56,234 bases of DNA from Sulfitobacter sp. GTDB lineage: Bacteria; Pseudomonadota; Alphaproteobacteria; Rhodobacterales; Rhodobacteraceae. Positions 53,090 to 56,234 of the stretch are shown here, in pieces (position 1 is the first letter of the stretch; every line of letters begins with the position of its first letter). The notes beneath the pieces were generated by a model. The model ran no database searches. It was given only the letters and a program-made list of their open reading frames with translations, and was not told the DNA's origin. Made by a program: the position numbers and the translations under genes. The stretch lies in NCBI GenBank assembly GCA_024636445.1, contig JAGXHE010000039.1, positions 1-56,234 on the forward strand. Reading direction: 5' to 3'.

Positions 53090-53283
53090 TTCTCGTTCCC
53101 TTCAAACTGGCCAGACGCGATACGTTGCCGCGAACTTGTTCCAACTTGATCCTGCCGTTTGTGGCAGCTTGCCTCATTCTTGCCCAATTTGTGCCTTCTT
53201 TCGCCAGCTGGCTCAAGTTCCCGCTGCAGCAAACGTAATTCTTGTGGCGATTTGTGGGTGAAGGTGGTGCCATCTTGCATCAT
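53086..53283 (-). CDS. Possible small protein before the membrane-protein gene
   Basis: 65 aa from ATG ATG at 53283, or a longer frame from a TTG at 53355. Starts MMQDGTTFTHKSPQELRLLQ, then a highly basic tail (RHKLGKNEAS). The stop overlaps the GTG of the following gene by 4 nt, which supports a real leader cistron. There is no clear ribosome binding site and no family I recognise. Without it the 53090-53341 stretch would be empty. Confidence 0.35.
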   Translation of the reverse strand: MMQDGTTFTHKSPQELRLLQRELEPAGERRHKLGKNEASCHKRQDQVGTSSRQRIASGQFEGNEK

Positions 53284-53341
53284 AAAGATGGCGTGATCTG
53301 GGCATTGTCTCAGATTTGCTGCCAATCTGTCCAGGCCACAT

Positions 53342-53374
53342 AAAAGGGGCTGCAAGTCTTGCTTGCAGCCCCTT
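53342..53374 (-). terminator. Intrinsic terminator of leuD
   Basis: Read on the minus strand: 13-nt arms AAGGGGCTGCAAG and CTTGCAGCCCCTT, a 5-nt loop, then TTTTA. It starts 29 nt after the leuD stop. This is the clearest rho-independent terminator in the window. Confidence 0.9.
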
Positions 53375-53403
53375 CCAATTTCAGACAGCGCAAAAGTCGG
53401 GTC

Positions 53404-54009
53404 TCAGACCCAAGGGCGCTCGCTGCCTGTTTTCGCTTCGTAAGCATCAATCGAGTCCGCCTTGGCCATCGTCAGGCCAATGTCGTCCAGACCTTCCATC
53501 AGGCAATGTTTCTTGAACGGATCGACGTCAAACTTGATCACTTCGCCGTCCGACGTGGTGATTGTCTGAGTTTCCAGATCGACGGTCATGCGCGCGTTGG
53601 CGCCTTTTTCGGCGTCTTTCATCAGCAGGTCGACTTGCTCTTGTGGCAGGGCGATGGGCAGAATTCCGTTCTTGAAGCAGTTGTTGAAAAAGATGTCGGC
53701 AAAGCTGGGTGCAATGACGCAGCGGATGCCAAAGTCCTTGATCGCCCAAGGCGCATGTTCGCGGCTGGACCCGCAGCCAAAGTTGGCACCGGCCACTAGA
53801 ACCTGCGCATCGCGATACGCGTCCTTGTTCAGCACGAAATCGGGGATTTCGTTGCGGTCATCGTCATAGCGCATCTCGTCGAACAGGTTCACGCCCAGTC
53901 CCGAGCGTTTGATCGTCTTCAGAAAGTTCTTCGGGATGATCATGTCGGTGTCGATGTTGATCATCGGCATCGGGGCCGCGATCCCTGTGAGTGTTTCGAA
54001 CTTGTCCAT
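53404..54009 (-). CDS. leuD: 3-isopropylmalate dehydratase small subunit
   Basis: 201 aa. Begins [20 protein letters not shown]; contains [20 protein letters not shown] and the swivelling-domain motif [19 protein letters not shown] near residue 70-90. Forms the LeuCD isomerase with leuC, from which it is separated by a glycosyltransferase gene. Starts 11 nt after that gene, so they share a transcript. Confidence 0.96.
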   Translation of the reverse strand: MDKFETLTGIAAPMPMINIDTDMIIPKNFLKTIKRSGLGVNLFDEMRYDDDRNEIPDFVLNKDAYRDAQVLVAGANFGCGSSREHAPWAIKDFGIRCVIAPSFADIFFNNCFKNGILPIALPQEQVDLLMKDAEKGANARMTVDLETQTITTSDGEVIKFDVDPFKKHCLMEGLDDIGLTMAKADSIDAYEAKTGSERPWV

Positions 54010-54020
54010 ATCACGTGTCC

Positions 54021-54836
54021 TTATGTCTGTCGGAAAGGTTGGCCGCCAAAGTCGTATCCGACCTCGGTGGCAAAGTTGGCAATGAAAGAGCCTTCGTAGG
54101 GGATGCTGCGCCGGTGCACGGCGCGGATGCGGCTGGCGTAAAGGTGGACGCACTGGGTGTCGCAGCCCAGCCAGCCTTCGACGCCGCCATGCGGGTTGAA
54201 ATAGATGTCCGCCATCGACCAATGCACCGGATTGAGCACATGGCGCGGCAGCGCGTGGCCGATCTCCGAGGTCTCGTTCAATGCCCATGTCAGCGCTTGC
54301 GGACCAAAGACCGTGGGCGCCATCCTGGCTGCGGCCAGCAACTGCTCACCCTCGGGCAGGGCCCGCAATTTCTTCTGGCGTGATTTTTTCAGCCAGGGCG
54401 GGACGAACTCGGGATCATTCAGATGCTCCAACAACAGCGCCAGCGCCGGGCTGTCCTTGGGCAGGCGTAGCACCGCGTTGTTGACCGTCGTGGGGGATTC
54501 GTACCCGATCAGATAGCCGTCGTTGGGCGCAAGCGGGCGGTAGCACAGGCAATCGGTATCGACCCAGGTCAGGTCGGTGTCGCGCATCAGGTGCAATCGG
54601 AACAGGTCGGCGAACACCGTCGGCGTGACCGCGTCCAGCAGCAAATCGGAATAGTCGTAGACATCCGCGGCGGGGCGCAGCGTGACGCCTTCTATCTGCG
54701 GGTCAGGCAGATTGTGCGTGTGGAACAGCGTCACGGGATGACCCCGATGCGCAAAACTGCGCAGCGCCAGCTTGTCCAGCCAGCGCAGCTCTTTCCCGAC
54801 CCAAAGCGAGCCTACGGGGACGTCGGCGGCGCTCAT
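54021..54836 (-). CDS. Glycosyltransferase-like protein with DxD motif
   Basis: About 271 aa. Segments [40 protein letters not shown] (DTD metal-binding motif) and a C-terminal [17 protein letters not shown] suggest a GT-A-fold sugar transferase related to capsular or GT32-type enzymes. The acceptor is unknown. The frame also allows an ATG at 54923, but that start would lie in a GC hairpin; I prefer 54836. Placed between leuC and leuD. Confidence 0.7.
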   Translation of the reverse strand: MSAADVPVGSLWVGKELRWLDKLALRSFAHRGHPVTLFHTHNLPDPQIEGVTLRPAADVYDYSDLLLDAVTPTVFADLFRLHLMRDTDLTWVDTDCLCYRPLAPNDGYLIGYESPTTVNNAVLRLPKDSPALALLLEHLNDPEFVPPWLKKSRQKKLRALPEGEQLLAAARMAPTVFGPQALTWALNETSEIGHALPRHVLNPVHWSMADIYFNPHGGVEGWLGCDTQCVHLYASRIRAVHRRSIPYEGSFIANFATEVGYDFGGQPFRQT

Positions 54837-54905
54837 GTCCGGGGCGTGTCCTGTTCGCAGCAATGGCGCGGCATTGGATGTGGTGTCCTTGGGAAAGAGG
54901 TGCAC

Positions 54906-54921
54906 GGCCCCGCTTGGGGCC
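54906..54921 (-). terminator. GC-rich hairpin after leuC
   Basis: GGCCCC and GGGGCC arms around a 4-nt loop, 14 nt beyond the leuC stop, with no T-run. It may weaken read-through into the glycosyltransferase and leuD, or simply mark the intercistronic region. Confidence 0.4.
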
Positions 54922-54935
54922 ATGCCTGCATGCGA

Positions 54936-56234
54936 CTACATCAGCTCTCGCACGTCGGTCAGACGACCGGTGATCGCCGCCGCCGCCGCCATCGCAGGTG
55001 ACATCAGGTGGGTGCGTCCGCCCCGGCCCTGACGGCCCTCGAAGTTGCGGTTCGATGTGGCGGCGCAACGCTCGCCGGGGCTCAGCTGATCGGGGTTCAT
55101 CGCCAGACACATCGAGCATCCCGCCAGACGCCATTCGAAACCGGCATCCTTGAAGATATCCGCCAGACCCTCTTCCTCGGCCTGCGCGCGGACCAGACCC
55201 GAGCCGGGCACGATCATCGCGCGCAGGCCGTCCTTGATCTTTTTGCCCTTGAGGATCGCAGCAGCGGCGCGCAGGTCTTCGATGCGGCCGTTGGTGCACG
55301 ATCCGATAAAGACTGTGTCGATTTCGACCGCGCTCAGCGGCGTGCCGGCTGTCAGGCCCATGTAGTCCAGCGAGCGTTGCGCCGCGTTGATCTTGCCGCC
55401 GGTGAAATCGCTGGCGGCGGGCACGTTGGCGGTGATCGGCAGCACGTCCTCGGGCGAGGTGCCCCAGGTCACGACGGGCGCGATATCCTCGGCCTTGAGG
55501 GTGATGACCTTGTCCCAATGCGCGTCGTCATCGGAATAAAGCGTTTTCCACCATGCCACGGCAGCTTCCCACTGCGCACCCTTCGGCGCGTGCGGGCGGC
55601 CCATGCAGTATTCGAACGTCTTTTCGTCCGGTGCGATGATGCCCGCGCGTGCGCCGCCTTCGATCGCCATGTTGCACACTGTCATGCGGCCTTCCATCGA
55701 CAGCTCCCGGATCGCCTCGCCGCAATATTCGATGACGTAGCCGTTGCCGCCGGCGGTGCCTGTCACGCCGATGACGGACAGGGTAATGTCCTTGGCCGTT
55801 ACACCAGGGCTCAGCTTGCCGGTGATCTCGACCTTCATGTTCTTGGACTTTTGCTGGATCAGCGTCTGCGTGGCCAGAACGTGCTCGACCTCGGAGGTGC
55901 CGATACCATGCGCCAGCGCACCAAACGCGCCGTGGGTTGCGGTGTGGCTGTCACCGCACACGACGGTCATGCCGGGCAGGGTCCAGCCCTGTTCGGGGCC
56001 GACGATGTGCACGATACCCTGACGGACATCCGAGACCGGATAATAATGAATGCCGAAATCCTTGGCGTTCTTGTCCAGCGCGTCGACCTGAATGCGGCTT
56101 TCTTCGTTCATGCCGCCGTTGGCGCGGTCCAGCGTGGTGGGCACGTTGTGGTCCGGCACGGCGATGGTCTGACCGGGCTTGCGCACGGTGCGCCCCGTCA
56201 TGCGCAGACCCTCGAAGGCCTGCGGGCTGGTCAC
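54936..56234 (-). CDS. leuC: 3-isopropylmalate dehydratase large subunit (5' end outside window)
   Basis: 432 codons in view, about 35 missing at the N-terminus. Aconitase-family motifs: [20 protein letters not shown] near visible residue 90, and the [4Fe-4S] cysteines in [16 protein letters not shown] and [16 protein letters not shown]. Isomerises 2- to 3-isopropylmalate with LeuD. The upstream end is cut by the window edge. Confidence 0.96.
   Translation of the reverse strand: MTSPQAFEGLRMTGRTVRKPGQTIAVPDHNVPTTLDRANGGMNEESRIQVDALDKNAKDFGIHYYPVSDVRQGIVHIVGPEQGWTLPGMTVVCGDSHTATHGAFGALAHGIGTSEVEHVLATQTLIQQKSKNMKVEITGKLSPGVTAKDITLSVIGVTGTAGGNGYVIEYCGEAIRELSMEGRMTVCNMAIEGGARAGIIAPDEKTFEYCMGRPHAPKGAQWEAAVAWWKTLYSDDDAHWDKVITLKAEDIAPVVTWGTSPEDVLPITANVPAASDFTGGKINAAQRSLDYMGLTAGTPLSAVEIDTVFIGSCTNGRIEDLRAAAAILKGKKIKDGLRAMIVPGSGLVRAQAEEEGLADIFKDAGFEWRLAGCSMCLAMNPDQLSPGERCAATSNRNFEGRQGRGGRTHLMSPAMAAAAAITGRLTDVRELM

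Overview
The window looks like a Rhodobacteraceae (Roseobacter-group) chromosome from an aerobic anoxygenic phototroph. About 31 kb is a purple-bacterial photosynthesis gene cluster. It carries the oxygen-dependent cyclase acsF, a puf operon that ends in a pufX-like gene instead of pufC, and the PpsR/PpaA regulators. Gene order, the GC-rich Rhodobacteraceae-like coding style, and the linked ALA synthase, pca and leu genes all fit this family. The species cannot be fixed from the sequence alone.

Layout, 1-12.8 kb: bchY (partial)-bchZ-pufQBALM-pufX-dxs run on the plus strand. They face a minus-strand bchG-bchP-idi operon, and the dxs and idi stop codons abut. hemE (minus) and hemC-bciA (plus) diverge from a short spacer holding a PpsR-type palindrome.

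Layout, 12.8-28 kb: a 15-kb minus-strand superoperon reads bchF-N-B-H-L-M-lhaA-puhA-B-C-orf98-acsF-puhE-hemA. Genes mostly overlap by 1-11 nt or lie close together. The only spacer of any size is at its head, with two further TGT-N12-ACA palindromes, divergent to ppaA and ppsR. The cluster part in view supplies ALA and tetrapyrrole precursors (hemA, hemC, hemE), Mg chelation and ring modification (bchH, M, acsF, bciA, BNL, F, YZ), the phytyl tail (dxs, idi, bchP, bchG), and the reaction centre/LH1 with its assembly factors. Carotenoid genes, bchCX, bchID, LH2 (puc) genes and bchE are not in the window.

Layout, 28-35.5 kb: a sensory block. ppaA and ppsR are followed by a convergent second SCHIC/B12-fold gene whose end overlaps ppsR. 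Next comes a compact operon of heme oxygenase, bacteriophytochrome histidine kinase and FixJ-type response regulator. Redox, tetrapyrrole/B12 and red/far-red light inputs therefore sit side by side next to the genes they may control.

Layout, 35.5-56 kb: accessory metabolism. An Anbu proteasome-like operon (ATP-grasp, alpha-E, transglutaminase, Anbu) is followed by an FAD oxidoreductase with a uronate dehydrogenase. Then come the 4-hydroxybenzoate/protocatechuate genes (pobA-pcaC-pcaH-pcaG with divergent pcaQ), an agmatine deiminase/amidase pair, tRNA-Pro(CGG) and a DMT exporter. The window ends with leucine genes in which leuC, leuD and leuB are separated by a glycosyltransferase and by membrane-protein and exo/endonuclease-phosphatase-family genes. 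No insertion sequence, prophage or CRISPR array was seen.
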